From: Tistrella mobilis
GTDB lineage: Bacteria > Pseudomonadota > Alphaproteobacteria > Tistrellales > Tistrellaceae
Direction: 5' to 3'
Assembly: GCF_039634785.1 (NCBI RefSeq)
Contig: NZ_JBBIAB010000017.1
Location: forward strand, 1-64,000
Length of the DNA: 64,000 bases
Notes under the pieces: model-generated
The model's input: only the letters and a program-made list of their open reading frames with translations
Told to the model about the DNA's origin: nothing
The model's database searches: none
Position numbers and translations under genes: made by a program
In this document: one piece after another, positions 1 through 8,409 of the stretch
Layout of the letters: each line of letters begins with the position of its first letter
Numbering within the stretch: the first letter of the stretch is position 1

Positions 1-118
1 AGGCCGTTCATAAACCCGGCGGGTTTCCGTCGTCCACATTCTGTCCGCTCCCGTTTCCTCTGGCGCGGCAGAGAATCACAACGGATTCACCGGATTCAAT
101 AACCTTCCGGACGGGCTC
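1..118. other. Non-coding left edge, downstream of the racemase gene
   Basis: No gene is supported here. The stretch lies 3' of the minus-strand racemase-like gene. A short perfect palindrome (AAACCCGGCGGGTTT, 12-26) could form a small hairpin, but no T-run follows it on either strand, so it is not called a terminator. Confidence 0.4.
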
Positions 119-877
119 TCAGCCGCGCGACCGCGACAGCAGGGCCTGACAATGGGCCGCCACCGCATCGATCAGCGGCACGGCCGGCCGCAGCCGGTCG
201 CGGATCAGCGGCAATTCGGTGCAGCCGAGCACGACGGCATCGGCCCCGCCCGCAACCAGATCGTCGAGGGCGGCCTGAACCGCGGCGATATCGGCCGGGG
301 TCGGGCGCCCGGAAGAAATGCCGGTCTTGATCGCCCGGTCGAGCCCCGCCGCCAGCCCGGCACCGGGCGTCACCACCCTGTGGCCGGCCGCGGCGAGGGG
401 GCCCGTAAATACGCCCGCTTCAAGGGTCTGTGCCGTGCCGAGCACGCCGACCGCGGCCCCTTTGGACGGGAGGCCGTCGGCCAGGAGACCGTCGGCCAGA
501 AGACCATTAGGCAAAAGATCGGCCGGGCGCCGGAAGGGCTCTGCGATATGCAGGCAGGGCACGGGCACGGCGGCGGCGACCGCATCGAAGGCCAGATGCG
601 CGGTGGCGGCACAAAGGCCGATCACACCGGCCCCGGCCGCGGCAAGCCCCTGCCCCGCCGCCACGAAGGCGGCGGTGACCAGATCGAAACGGCCGCGTTC
701 GGCATCGGCCAGGACGGGCGCGAAAGACAGGCTGGCGATCAGCACCGGCACGGTGCCCGGCTCTGCCAGACGGTTCAGACGCTCGTAATAAAGCGCGGTG
801 GAGGGCCAGCCGGTGCCGCCGATCAGGCCGATGGCGCCAGCCATGGGGAGGGTGTCGCGGGTTTGGGGCGCGCGCAT
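119..877 (-). CDS. Aspartate/glutamate racemase family protein
   Basis: A 252-residue protein with the Asp/Glu/hydantoin racemase fold, a family of cofactor-independent two-cysteine racemases. Visible hallmarks are the N-terminal GLIGGTGWPST loop, a first cysteine at about residue 89 and the second-cysteine motif GCTELPL at about 218-224. The first active-site segment is CAATAH rather than the usual CNTxH, so substrate or activity may be altered. Residues 120-140 contain a short internal duplication (LLADG twice). The start used is only 3 nt after the stop of the upstream glyoxalase-fold gene; a second Met at residue 12 (844) precedes the conserved fold and is a good alternative. It probably forms a two-gene operon with that gene, divergent from the TRAP transporter. 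Confidence 0.8.
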   Translation of the reverse strand: MRAPQTRDTLPMAGAIGLIGGTGWPSTALYYERLNRLAEPGTVPVLIASLSFAPVLADAERGRFDLVTAAFVAAGQGLAAAGAGVIGLCAATAHLAFDAVAAAVPVPCLHIAEPFRRPADLLPNGLLADGLLADGLPSKGAAVGVLGTAQTLEAGVFTGPLAAAGHRVVTPGAGLAAGLDRAIKTGISSGRPTPADIAAVQAALDDLVAGGADAVVLGCTELPLIRDRLRPAVPLIDAVAAHCQALLSRSRG

Positions 878-880
878 GGC

Positions 881-1762
881 TCAGGCGGCCTCGGCCAGAA
901 CCAGCACGATGCCGCCGGCTTCGGCCGCGGGCACGACCAGCCGGCTGCCCTCGTCCCGGAAGCGCACGCCATTGCGGGTAAGCACCGCGCGGGCGGTATC
1001 GGCCGAGGCGACGCGCACCTCCACCGCCAGTTCGGCGGCGCTGCCATCGGCGCGGCGCGCGGCATCGCCCCAGGCGGCGGCGAAGCCCGCGGCATCGACC
1101 GCCTTAAGGGTCTGATCGCCCAGGGTCACCGAGACCGGCCCCTGCCCGGCCGGATCGATGCCGTAGATCGCGGCCAGATGATTGCGCATCGCCGCCGGAT
1201 CATCGGTCACCACCGTCGCCGCCGCCCAGTATTCGGCGCCGTTCGGATGGGTGATCCAGGCCGGGCGCAGATAATGGCTGCGGTCCATCACCTCGCAGGC
1301 ATTGAAGGCGAGCGGCCCGCGCGGGGCATCGGGCACCAGCACCCGGAAATGGATCCGGTCGACCGTGCCGTCCTCGGGGTCGCGATAGTCGGTGTCGAGT
1401 TCGTAATACATGCAGGCCGGAAAACCCGCCGCCTGCCAGGCCTGATCGAGCGCGGGCAGATCGGTCGCGGCATGGACGATCATCGCCAGCGCCGGCCTGC
1501 GGCCCAGAAGATCGCGCATATAGGGCACGGCATGGGCCGGGTCGGCATAGGCGAATTCCAGGAAATTGGTCATGCGATCATCGGTCGGGCGGAACAGCAC
1601 CAGATGGTTGCCGCCGCGGCCGCCGGTTTTACCGCCGCCCATCGGCTCGTTGGTCCGCCAGGGCGTGACCGAGAAACCCAGCCGCAGATAGCAGGCGCGG
1701 ATCGCCGGCAGATCCGGGGTTGAGATCATCAGATGATCGAGACCGATCAATTCCTTACGCAT
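881..1762 (-). CDS. VOC / glyoxalase-like domain protein
   Basis: A 293-residue protein of the vicinal oxygen chelate superfamily, a fold used by metal-dependent dioxygenases, isomerases and lyases. It opens with GLDHLMISTPDL, the typical first beta-strand and helix of a Glyoxalase_3-like domain, and carries a second, weaker repeat after about residue 190. The open frame extends much further upstream, but Met at 1762 is preceded by AAGGAG with good spacing, and the extension would cross the divergent promoter region. Its stop lies 3 nt before the racemase-like gene, so the two are probably co-transcribed. The neighbouring TRAP transporter and IclR regulator suggest catabolism of an imported organic acid. 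The substrate cannot be read from sequence. Confidence 0.75.
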   Translation of the reverse strand: MRKELIGLDHLMISTPDLPAIRACYLRLGFSVTPWRTNEPMGGGKTGGRGGNHLVLFRPTDDRMTNFLEFAYADPAHAVPYMRDLLGRRPALAMIVHAATDLPALDQAWQAAGFPACMYYELDTDYRDPEDGTVDRIHFRVLVPDAPRGPLAFNACEVMDRSHYLRPAWITHPNGAEYWAAATVVTDDPAAMRNHLAAIYGIDPAGQGPVSVTLGDQTLKAVDAAGFAAAWGDAARRADGSAAELAVEVRVASADTARAVLTRNGVRFRDEGSRLVVPAAEAGGIVLVLAEAA

Positions 1763-1792
1763 CGCGGAGGCTCCTTGACAGATGGCGGGACG

Positions 1793-1822
1793 TATTCCAC
1801 GATCCAGAATATATTCCGCGAT
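1793..1822. promoter_or_regulatory. Candidate IclR-type operator between divergent operons
   Basis: Two direct copies of TATTCCRCGAT start at 1793 and 1812 (19 bp apart). The second overlaps the palindrome GAATATATTC (1808-1817). The site lies in the 115-bp gap between the glyoxalase-fold gene and the TRAP operon. IclR proteins often bind short AT-centred palindromes of this sort, and an IclR gene ends the TRAP operon, so autoregulation of both directions is plausible. This is inferred from pattern only. Confidence 0.4.
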
Positions 1823-1877
1823 ACAGGACATCAAGCCGGCCGCGGAGCGGGAGACGACCGATCGGGGGACAGGACCC

Positions 1878-3014
1878 ATGACCAGATTGACGACACTGCG
1901 CCGCGGGCTTGCCGCGGCGGCGATCTGCCTGGCGGCGACCGCCGGCACGACGGCCGGGGCGGCCACGCTGACCTATGGCTCGCCGGTGCCGGAACAGGCG
2001 CTGTTCAATCGCGAGGGCGTGGTGCCCTTCCTGAAGGGCATCGAGACCGCGACCGAAGGTCGGGTCAAATTCCGCGGCCTGTTCGGCGGCACGGTGGTGA
2101 AGATGCCGACGGTGCTGCCCTCGATCCGCGACGGCGTGGTGAATGCGGGCTTCGTGGTGCTGGCCTTCTACCCGTCCGACCTGCCGCATGCCTCGGTGAT
2201 GTCGGAACTGACCGGTTTCGGCGTCGACCCGGTGGCGGCGATGGGCGCGATCAACGAGGCGTTTTTCCAGGGCTGCCCCGACTGCCTGGACGAGATGCGC
2301 CGCGAGGGCCAGATCCCGCTGTTCCTGAATGCGACCGCACCGATGGCGATGCAGTGCACCAGCCCGGTGGCGGGCAAGGCCGATCTTCAGGGCCGCCGGG
2401 TCAGCGTGATCGGCAGCCCCGAGGCGCGCTGGGCCGAGGCGCTGGGCATGATCCCGGTCACCACCTCGATCACCGATCTGCTGATCTCGCTGCAGACGGG
2501 CAAGACCGATTGCGCGCTGGTGCCGATCAGCTGGGCGCAGAGCTATGGCCTGACCGATGTCGTCAAGGGCGTGATCGACATGCCCCAGGGCATCGTCGGC
2601 GGCGCGGTGCCGGTTTCGGTCAGCGTCGAGGCCTGGTGCCGGATCGGCGAGGCCGACCGCAAGGCGATCCTGGCCCATGCCGCGGCATCCGCCCTGCCCT
2701 ATGTGCAGAAAGCCTATATCGATGCCGATGCCATGGTGCGGCCGAAGCTTGAAGCGGTGGCCGGCTTCTCGGCCGGAGATGCGGCGATGCGCGACGCCTG
2801 GCCAGCCTATCAGGCGGGCGAGATCAAGGCACTCGCGGCGCGCGCCGCCGAACGCGGCATCGCAGAGCCCGACGCCTTCGCGGCGCGGATCGCCCTGATC
2901 TACCGCAAATGGCACGAGGATTACCTGCCGAAGATCCAGGCCGACCCGGCCGAGATGACCCGGCTGCTGACCGAGACCGTCTTCCCGGAAAGCCTGACGG
3001 CGTGCCCCGGCTGA
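1878..3014 (+). CDS. dctP: TRAP transporter substrate-binding protein (DctP family)
   Basis: Periplasmic solute receptor of a tripartite ATP-independent transporter; 378 residues. The start at 1878 gives a classic Sec signal peptide (TLRRG basic region, Ala-rich core, cleavage near AGA-ATLTYG). The mature protein has the DctP pattern: an early TYGSPVP strand and a central NATAPMAMQ..SPV region leading into LQGRRVSVIGSPEARWAEALG, which contains the ligand-contacting Arg region of the family. Four cysteines in the mature part might form disulphides. It is followed without gap by the membrane subunits, and its stop overlaps the next start by one base. The ligand is unknown; organic acids are usual for this family. 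Confidence 0.88.
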   Translation: MTRLTTLRRGLAAAAICLAATAGTTAGAATLTYGSPVPEQALFNREGVVPFLKGIETATEGRVKFRGLFGGTVVKMPTVLPSIRDGVVNAGFVVLAFYPSDLPHASVMSELTGFGVDPVAAMGAINEAFFQGCPDCLDEMRREGQIPLFLNATAPMAMQCTSPVAGKADLQGRRVSVIGSPEARWAEALGMIPVTTSITDLLISLQTGKTDCALVPISWAQSYGLTDVVKGVIDMPQGIVGGAVPVSVSVEAWCRIGEADRKAILAHAAASALPYVQKAYIDADAMVRPKLEAVAGFSAGDAAMRDAWPAYQAGEIKALAARAAERGIAEPDAFAARIALIYRKWHEDYLPKIQADPAEMTRLLTETVFPESLTACPG

Positions 3015-3529
3015 TGCGCATCCTTGACCTGCTGGCGGCCCGGGCCGCCACGGCCACCGGCGCGCTGGGCGAACTGGCGGTGCTCGCCATGTTCGCCCAT
3101 ATGGCGCTGGATCTGATCATCCGCCTGGTGGGCGGCGGCACGCCCGAGGGCATGCCCGAGGCGGTGGCGCGGATCTATATGGTGATGGTGGTCTTCCTGC
3201 CGCTGGCGGGGCTTCAGGCCAGCGGCCGGCAGATCGAGGTGGCGGTGCTGGCCGAACGGCTGGGCGGCCGGGCGCTTTACCTGCAGCGGCTGGCCGCCGC
3301 CCTGGTGACGGTGGCGGTGGCGGGGCTGTTCACCTGGCTGTCGTTCGATGTCGCCTGGGTGGCGACGCTGCGCGGCGAGCGGGTGGTGCTGACCGGCTTT
3401 TCCCTGCCGGTCTGGCCGGGGCGCTGGGCGGTGGTGGCGGGGTTCGGCGCGCTGGCGCTGGTGGCCCTGGCTCAGCTGATCCGCACCGCAGCCGGCCGCG
3501 CGCCGGTGGAGGCCGCCCATGGCGCTTGA
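3014..3529 (+). CDS. dctQ: TRAP transporter small membrane subunit (DctQ family)
   Basis: A 171-residue protein with four predicted membrane helices, the normal topology of the TRAP small permease. It couples the periplasmic receptor to the large subunit in the inner membrane. The characteristic cytoplasmic/loop segment LQASGRQIEVAVLAERL, with the family's R-x-I/H-I-x-V pattern, is visible at about residues 68-84. The start ATG overlaps the dctP stop (TGATG), and the gene overlaps dctM by 11 nt, so translation is likely coupled. The open frame extends upstream, but that part reads inside dctP and lacks membrane character. Confidence 0.85.
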   Translation: MRILDLLAARAATATGALGELAVLAMFAHMALDLIIRLVGGGTPEGMPEAVARIYMVMVVFLPLAGLQASGRQIEVAVLAERLGGRALYLQRLAAALVTVAVAGLFTWLSFDVAWVATLRGERVVLTGFSLPVWPGRWAVVAGFGALALVALAQLIRTAAGRAPVEAAHGA

Positions 3530-4844
3530 GAGCCTCGCCCCGGAATACCAGGCCTGCCTGGCCCTGCTGCTGTTTCTGGGGCTGGCGGCGCTGCGCGTGC
3601 CGATCGCCTTCGCCCTGTTCACGGCCGGGCTGGCGGGGACGGTGGCGATGATCGGCATCGGCCCGGGCTTTGCCCTGCTGTCGCGCGCGCCGCTGGAATT
3701 CGCCGCCAGCTGGGAGCTTTCGGCCGTGCCGATGTTCCTGCTGATGGGCAATATCGTCGCCCGCGCCGGGCTTGCCGATGTGCTGTTCACGCTGTTTCAG
3801 CACCTGACGAGGCGGGTGCCGGGCGGGCTGGCGGTTGCGACCAACATCACCTGTGCCGCCTTTGGCACGGCATCGGGGTCGAGCCTGGCGGCCACGGTGG
3901 GTGTCGGCCGGATCGCCGTGCCGCAGATGCTGAAACGCGGCTATGACCCGGGGCTGATCGCCGGGGTCTGCGGCTGTGCCGGCACCATCGCCGCGGTGAT
4001 CCCGCCCTCCATCCCCTTCATCATCTTCGCGATCCTGACCGAACAATCGGTGCTGACCATGTTCGCCGCCGGCCTGCTGCCGGGGCTGCTGACCGCCCTT
4101 GCCTATACGGTGATGATCATCCTGCGCGCCCGGCTGAACCCGGCGATCGCCGGCGCCGATGCCCGCGAGGATGCGGGCCCCCGGCCGGGCCTGCGCGATC
4201 TGCTGGGGGTGTGGCCGGTGGCGGCGATCGCGGCCATGGTGATCGCGGGGCTTTATGGCGGCTTCGCGACGCCGACCGAAGCCGGCGGGCTGGGGGCGCT
4301 GGCGGCGCTGATCGTGGCGCTGATCCGCCGCACGCTCGACCGCGCGGGTTTTCGGGCCGCCATCGCCGACACCGCCCGGACCACGGCCGCGATCCTGATC
4401 GTGGCGGTGGGGGCAAGCACGCTCTCCACCTATCTGGCGCTGACCGGTTTTCCGGAAGTCGTCGCCGGGCAGCTGGCGGTGTTCGCCGATACCGATATCG
4501 CCTTCCTGCTGGTGCTGTCGGTGGTGCTGCTGGCGCTGGGCACGGTGCTGGACCCGATGGGGGTGATGCTGCTGGCCCTGCCGATCTTTCTGCCGGCGGT
4601 GGAGGCGCGCGGGCTCGACATGGTCTGGTTCGGGGTGATCGCGGTGAAGTATATCGAGATCGGGTTGATCACGCCGCCGCTCGGATTGAACTTGTTTGCG
4701 GCCCATGGTCTGATGCCGGCCGGCATCTCCTTCGGCCGCGTGGTGCGCGGCGCCGCGTGGTTTCTTCTCGCTGAAATGGTCGTCATGGTTCTGTTGCTCG
4801 CCTTCCCCGGCATTTCCCTCTGGCTGCCCTCGGTGATCCGATGA
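3519..4844 (+). CDS. dctM: TRAP transporter large permease subunit (DctM family)
   Basis: A 441-residue, strongly hydrophobic protein with about 12 membrane helices. It is the Na+- or H+-driven transport channel of the TRAP system. The family's conserved elements are present: PMFLLMGNIVARAG near residue 70, ASGSSLAATVGVG near 120, and the IPPSIPFIIFAI re-entrant segment near 160. The second half contains the pseudo-symmetric GTVLDPMGVMLLALPIFLP. It overlaps dctQ by 11 nt and shares ATGA with the IclR gene, so all four genes form one translational cluster. Confidence 0.9.
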   Translation: MALESLAPEYQACLALLLFLGLAALRVPIAFALFTAGLAGTVAMIGIGPGFALLSRAPLEFAASWELSAVPMFLLMGNIVARAGLADVLFTLFQHLTRRVPGGLAVATNITCAAFGTASGSSLAATVGVGRIAVPQMLKRGYDPGLIAGVCGCAGTIAAVIPPSIPFIIFAILTEQSVLTMFAAGLLPGLLTALAYTVMIILRARLNPAIAGADAREDAGPRPGLRDLLGVWPVAAIAAMVIAGLYGGFATPTEAGGLGALAALIVALIRRTLDRAGFRAAIADTARTTAAILIVAVGASTLSTYLALTGFPEVVAGQLAVFADTDIAFLLVLSVVLLALGTVLDPMGVMLLALPIFLPAVEARGLDMVWFGVIAVKYIEIGLITPPLGLNLFAAHGLMPAGISFGRVVRGAAWFLLAEMVVMVLLLAFPGISLWLPSVIR

Positions 4845-5644
4845 GCGGGGTGGAGATGGAGGACGACAAGGGGGCGGACGACGAGAAGGGGGTGGAGCGG
4901 CGATCCGGCACCATTCAGTCGGTGTCGATCGCGGCGCGCTTTCTCACCATCCTGGCCGATGCCGAGGGGCCGATGGCGCTGGGCGAGCTGGCCCGGCGCG
5001 CCGGCACCGGCACCTCCACCGCCCATCGCTATATGCAAAGCCTGATCAAGGAAGGGCTGGCGGTGCAGGAAACCGCCAGCGGCCGCTATGATCTGGGGCC
5101 CACGGCGCTGGATATCGGCATCGGCGCGCTGCGCCGGATCGATGCGGTGGAGGTGGCGGCACGCCATATGAAGGCGCTGGCCATGCGCATCGCCGCCAGC
5201 GGCGGGGTGGCGATCTGGACCGATCGCGGCCCCACCGTGGTGCGCTGGTATCGCAGCGCCTATTTCTCGATCAGCGCCATTGGCCTCGGCGATGTGCTGC
5301 CGCTGGACAACACCGCCTGCGGCCTGGTCTTCCAGGCCTTTCTGCCGCCGGAGCGGATCGAGGTGGCGCGCAGGCTCCAGCCGGCGCCGTTTCGCGGCAA
5401 GCCGCCGGCCGCCCGCGATCTGGCGCAGATCCGCGAAAGCTTCGGCCATGAACTCAGCGGCCATCTGCTGTCGGGGATCACCGGCCAGGCGGCGCCGGTT
5501 TTCGATGCCCAGCATGAAGTCGCCTGCGTGGTGACCACCACCACCGGCACCGCCCTGCCGGAAGCCGACCGCGCCCTGATCTTCGCCGCAGCGCGGGAGG
5601 CCTCGGCCGAAGCCGGCGGCGCCGGGGCCTATGGCCGGCCATAA
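4841..5644 (+). CDS. IclR-family transcriptional regulator
   Basis: A 267-residue regulator with an acidic N-terminal tail (about 1-22), a winged helix-turn-helix (about 23-85, including LGELARRAGTGTSTAHRYMQSL) and an IclR effector-binding domain (about 95-260). Its ATG overlaps the dctM stop, so it is co-transcribed with the TRAP transporter and most likely senses the transported compound or a product. The direct repeats at 1793-1822 are the natural candidate target. Its C-terminus reaches the intergenic region before the SDR gene. Confidence 0.88.
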   Translation: MSGVEMEDDKGADDEKGVERRSGTIQSVSIAARFLTILADAEGPMALGELARRAGTGTSTAHRYMQSLIKEGLAVQETASGRYDLGPTALDIGIGALRRIDAVEVAARHMKALAMRIAASGGVAIWTDRGPTVVRWYRSAYFSISAIGLGDVLPLDNTACGLVFQAFLPPERIEVARRLQPAPFRGKPPAARDLAQIRESFGHELSGHLLSGITGQAAPVFDAQHEVACVVTTTTGTALPEADRALIFAAAREASAEAGGAGAYGRP

Positions 5645-5748
5645 CATCTTTCAAACACCGTATATTTTGCGCTGCGGCGCGCAGCCGCTATGATCGCGCC
5701 TGCCCACGGCAGACGCGCCGCGGGCGGCGGGTCCGCCGATCATGCCCC

Positions 5749-5786
5749 CATATGCCCGGGATCATATGCCAGCAGGGCCATATGCC
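5749..5786. promoter_or_regulatory. Triple CATATGCC direct repeat upstream of the SDR gene
   Basis: The octamer CATATGCC occurs at 5749-5756, 5763-5770 and 5779-5786, starting 14 and 16 bp apart, just 5' of the dehydrogenase start at 5842. Iterated half-sites in a leader can be regulator binding sites. No protein can be assigned from sequence alone. Confidence 0.3.
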
Positions 5787-5841
5787 AAGAGGGTGGCCGG
5801 ACCGGCAAAGCGGAAGACGACCGACAGGGAAGGTGGAGTTC

Positions 5842-6744
5842 ATGAGCATGAGGTTCGACGGCCGCGTTGCCATCGTGACCGGGGCCGGCGGCGGCCTTGG
5901 GCGTTGCCATGCGCTGGCGCTGGCCGCGCGCGGTGCGAAGGTGGTGGTGAACGATCTGGGCGCCGACGGCCGGTCTTCGGATGCGGCCGCCCAGGTCGTG
6001 GCCGAGATCGAGGCCGCCGGCGGCGAGGCGATGGCGAGCGGCGCCTCGGTGACCGATGCGGCGGCGGTGGAGGCGATGGTCGCCGAGACCATGGCGCGCT
6101 GGGGCCGGGTCGACATTCTGGTCAACAATGCCGGCATTCTGCGCGACAAGAGCTTCGCGAAGATGAGCCTGGACGATTTCCGCCTGGTGGTCGACGTGCA
6201 CCTGATGGGTGCGGTGATCTGCACCAAGGCGGTGTGGGAGATCATGCGCGCGCAGAATTACGGCCGCGTGGTGATGACCACCTCGTCCTCGGGCCTGTAC
6301 GGCAATTTCGGCCAGTCCAATTACGGCGCCGCCAAGATGGCGCTGGTCGGGCTGATGCAGACCCTGTCGCTGGAAGGTGTGAAGAACGACATCCGCGTCA
6401 ACTGCCTGGCCCCCACCGCCGCCACCCGCATGACCGAGGGCCTGATGACGGCCGAGGTTCTGGCGGCGCTGCGCCCCGAGACGGTCTCCCCCGGCCTGCT
6501 CTATCTGGTGTCGGAAGACGCGCCGACCCGGATGATCCTGAACGCCGGCGCCGGCAGCTTTGAACGCGCCTATGTGACGCTGACCGAAGGCGTCTACATC
6601 GGCGACGGCCCCGACGCCGCCGAGCAGATCGCCGCCCGCATCGACGAAATCGGCGACCGCGCCCGCGAAATCGTGCCGGAAAGCGGCACCGCCCAGGGCA
6701 CGTTCGAAATCGGCAACGCCACGGCGGCGCTGAAGAAGAGCTGA
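5842..6744 (+). CDS. SDR-family oxidoreductase (MFE-2/HSD17B4-like dehydrogenase type)
   Basis: A 300-residue classical short-chain dehydrogenase/reductase. It shows the NAD(P)-binding motif VTGAGGGLGR (about residues 11-20), NNAG (about 93-96), the catalytic Ser segment SSSGLYGNFGQSNYGAAK with the YxxxK pair, and a long C-terminal extension. The N-terminus, with HALALAARGAKVVVNDLG, closely resembles the 3-hydroxyacyl-CoA dehydrogenase domain of peroxisomal multifunctional enzyme 2 relatives, so oxidation of a 3-hydroxyacyl-CoA is the best guess. AGGTGGAG precedes the chosen ATG; a second Met lies two codons later. The gene stands alone and ends at a strong terminator. Confidence 0.83.
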   Translation: MSMRFDGRVAIVTGAGGGLGRCHALALAARGAKVVVNDLGADGRSSDAAAQVVAEIEAAGGEAMASGASVTDAAAVEAMVAETMARWGRVDILVNNAGILRDKSFAKMSLDDFRLVVDVHLMGAVICTKAVWEIMRAQNYGRVVMTTSSSGLYGNFGQSNYGAAKMALVGLMQTLSLEGVKNDIRVNCLAPTAATRMTEGLMTAEVLAALRPETVSPGLLYLVSEDAPTRMILNAGAGSFERAYVTLTEGVYIGDGPDAAEQIAARIDEIGDRAREIVPESGTAQGTFEIGNATAALKKS

Positions 6745-6788
6745 CCTTTGACCTGCCCGGGTACGGGCGGGGTGGAGGGGTGAGAACG

Positions 6789-6820
6789 GCCGCATCCTTG
6801 GGGGTGCGGCTGTTTTTTTT
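6789..6820 (+). terminator. Rho-independent terminator of the SDR gene
   Basis: A 9-bp stem (GCCGCATCC, 6789-6797, paired with GGGTGCGGC, 6802-6810, one G-T pair) closes a 4-nt loop and is followed by TGTTTTTTTT. It lies 44 nt after the SDR stop and marks the left edge of native DNA before the AT-rich island. Confidence 0.85.
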
Positions 6821-6911
6821 GGGGGGGTGGGGTCAGAAATCGGGGGGTGAGAGGTCGGTGGTCCAGACCGCTTAGATAGGTAACAGTTCAGCCCGCCGAC
6901 GTGGGTAACAG

Positions 6912-8387
6912 GTGTGCAAGATGATCGCGGCCGGCTATCATGACGTCGTCTACATCAAGCCCTCCACCCAGATTCTTATAGCCGTCTCAAATGGTGGAGA
7001 GATCGCCGCACCCTTTTTCAACTTGAAGATGGCGTGGCATCTGATTTACGGTGCAGACGAGTGGAAGGATTCTGACGGGAAAATTCTCGATGGGACTCCC
7101 CATCTGAGATTTCGGGAGGGCTGGGAGTTGGCGATCAGAAATTTCAATGAGGCGCAATTAGTCGGAATTCTTAGTAATAGACTATCCCCCTCTCAGGAGA
7201 TAAAATCCCCTGAGAAATTAATAGGACGGGAGGCTTACCTACAGCGCATTCATCGAGCACTCCATTCACCGGGACGGCATTTATTTATTTTCGGAGATAG
7301 AGGAGTAGGAAAAACTTCTCTTGCAGTTACGGCAGGCCAAATTTCAGTAAATGAAGACAAGAATTTTATATACATTCCTTGTAGTAATGGCACTACTTTT
7401 TTTGATGCCATCTGGGCAGTGGGGCGCGCCGTCTCTGATATCAGCCCGGTAAAGAAATCAGGTGGGTTCGCAGTTGGAATAAATCTTCCGCAAGTCGGCG
7501 GAGTGAATTTTGGCGTCAATCACGGTGGAAAGACACTAGACAAGCCAACCTCCTTTAACGACTGTCTATCAATGATAGGCTTCGTGAGATCTCGATTAAC
7601 AGGACAAATAATAATATGCTTTGATGAAATGGATAGGATCTTATCGTCGGGGGAAAAGAACAACTTTGCTGAACTTCTGAAAAATATTAGCTCAGTGGTT
7701 GATGATGTAAGATTCATATATTGTGGCATTGGCGCAGATGTCGATGAGTTAATCGGTGCGCATCTATCTGTTGGACGCATGTTTGAACCAATTCACGTTG
7801 AAAAACTAAGCTATGATAGTCTTTGGAAAATAATTGACAATGCAGCATCCGATTTAAGCGTAACCATTCCTCAGGGCATTCTCATAAGAATCGGCGTCAT
7901 CAGCGACGGATTTCCTCACTATGTACACTTGATGGGAGAATGCCTCTTCTATAAAATGTTCGATGATCCAGCATATGTTTCAACATGTTCCGCGGAACAC
8001 TTCAAGGCCGCACTCCGAGATTCTCTAGTAAAGGCCGAGCCATCCCTCCGAAGAATATATCAAAAAGCCACTGAAAAATCAAAAAATAGTCTGGATTATG
8101 AGATTGCGCTTTGGGCACTAGCGGATAGAACCGCGACGCGCCGCCAGATTAAAGAGATATACGAGACATCGTATTCACGTATCCAGAATGCAATGTATAC
8201 GTCGAATTTTTTGTCAAAAGACGTATTCAATCAGCGCATGCTAATGCTGAGGAAGGATAGCCACGCCAAGATCGTTACTGGGCATGGCGCAGGATGGTTT
8301 TCATTCAGGGAGAATGTTGTGCGCGGTTACGTCCGAATGAAGGCCGAAAGTGAAGGTATTGAACTTTCACCAGAACTGACAAATTGA
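6912..8387 (+). CDS. P-loop ATPase of AAA/STAND type on an AT-rich island
   Basis: A 491-residue protein with a single ATPase module: Walker A GDRGVGKTS (residues 128-136), Walker B IIICFDEMD (D238, E239), and a helical region after about 290. The inter-motif region has a glycine/valine-rich hairpin (FAVGINLPQVGGVNFGVNHG). The last 100 residues look like a winged-helix region. No transmembrane segment is evident. Codon use is AT-rich (AAA, ATA, TTT frequent), quite unlike its neighbours, which indicates horizontal transfer. GTG 6912 is the longest start; ATG 6921 is equally possible, and no clear ribosome site decides. The first dozen codons may belong to the flanking mobile-like sequence. 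Such orphan ATPases often act in defence or mobile elements, but function is not proven. Confidence 0.7.
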   Translation: MCKMIAAGYHDVVYIKPSTQILIAVSNGGEIAAPFFNLKMAWHLIYGADEWKDSDGKILDGTPHLRFREGWELAIRNFNEAQLVGILSNRLSPSQEIKSPEKLIGREAYLQRIHRALHSPGRHLFIFGDRGVGKTSLAVTAGQISVNEDKNFIYIPCSNGTTFFDAIWAVGRAVSDISPVKKSGGFAVGINLPQVGGVNFGVNHGGKTLDKPTSFNDCLSMIGFVRSRLTGQIIICFDEMDRILSSGEKNNFAELLKNISSVVDDVRFIYCGIGADVDELIGAHLSVGRMFEPIHVEKLSYDSLWKIIDNAASDLSVTIPQGILIRIGVISDGFPHYVHLMGECLFYKMFDDPAYVSTCSAEHFKAALRDSLVKAEPSLRRIYQKATEKSKNSLDYEIALWALADRTATRRQIKEIYETSYSRIQNAMYTSNFLSKDVFNQRMLMLRKDSHAKIVTGHGAGWFSFRENVVRGYVRMKAESEGIELSPELTN

Positions 8388-8409
8388 TCTGACGCTTCTA
8401 AGCGAGGTG

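Noticed and set aside
1763..1966. N-terminal extension of the glyoxalase-fold gene
   Set aside because: It would overlap the divergent TRAP promoter and reads as Arg/Ala low-complexity sequence. ATG 1762 has a proper ribosome site.
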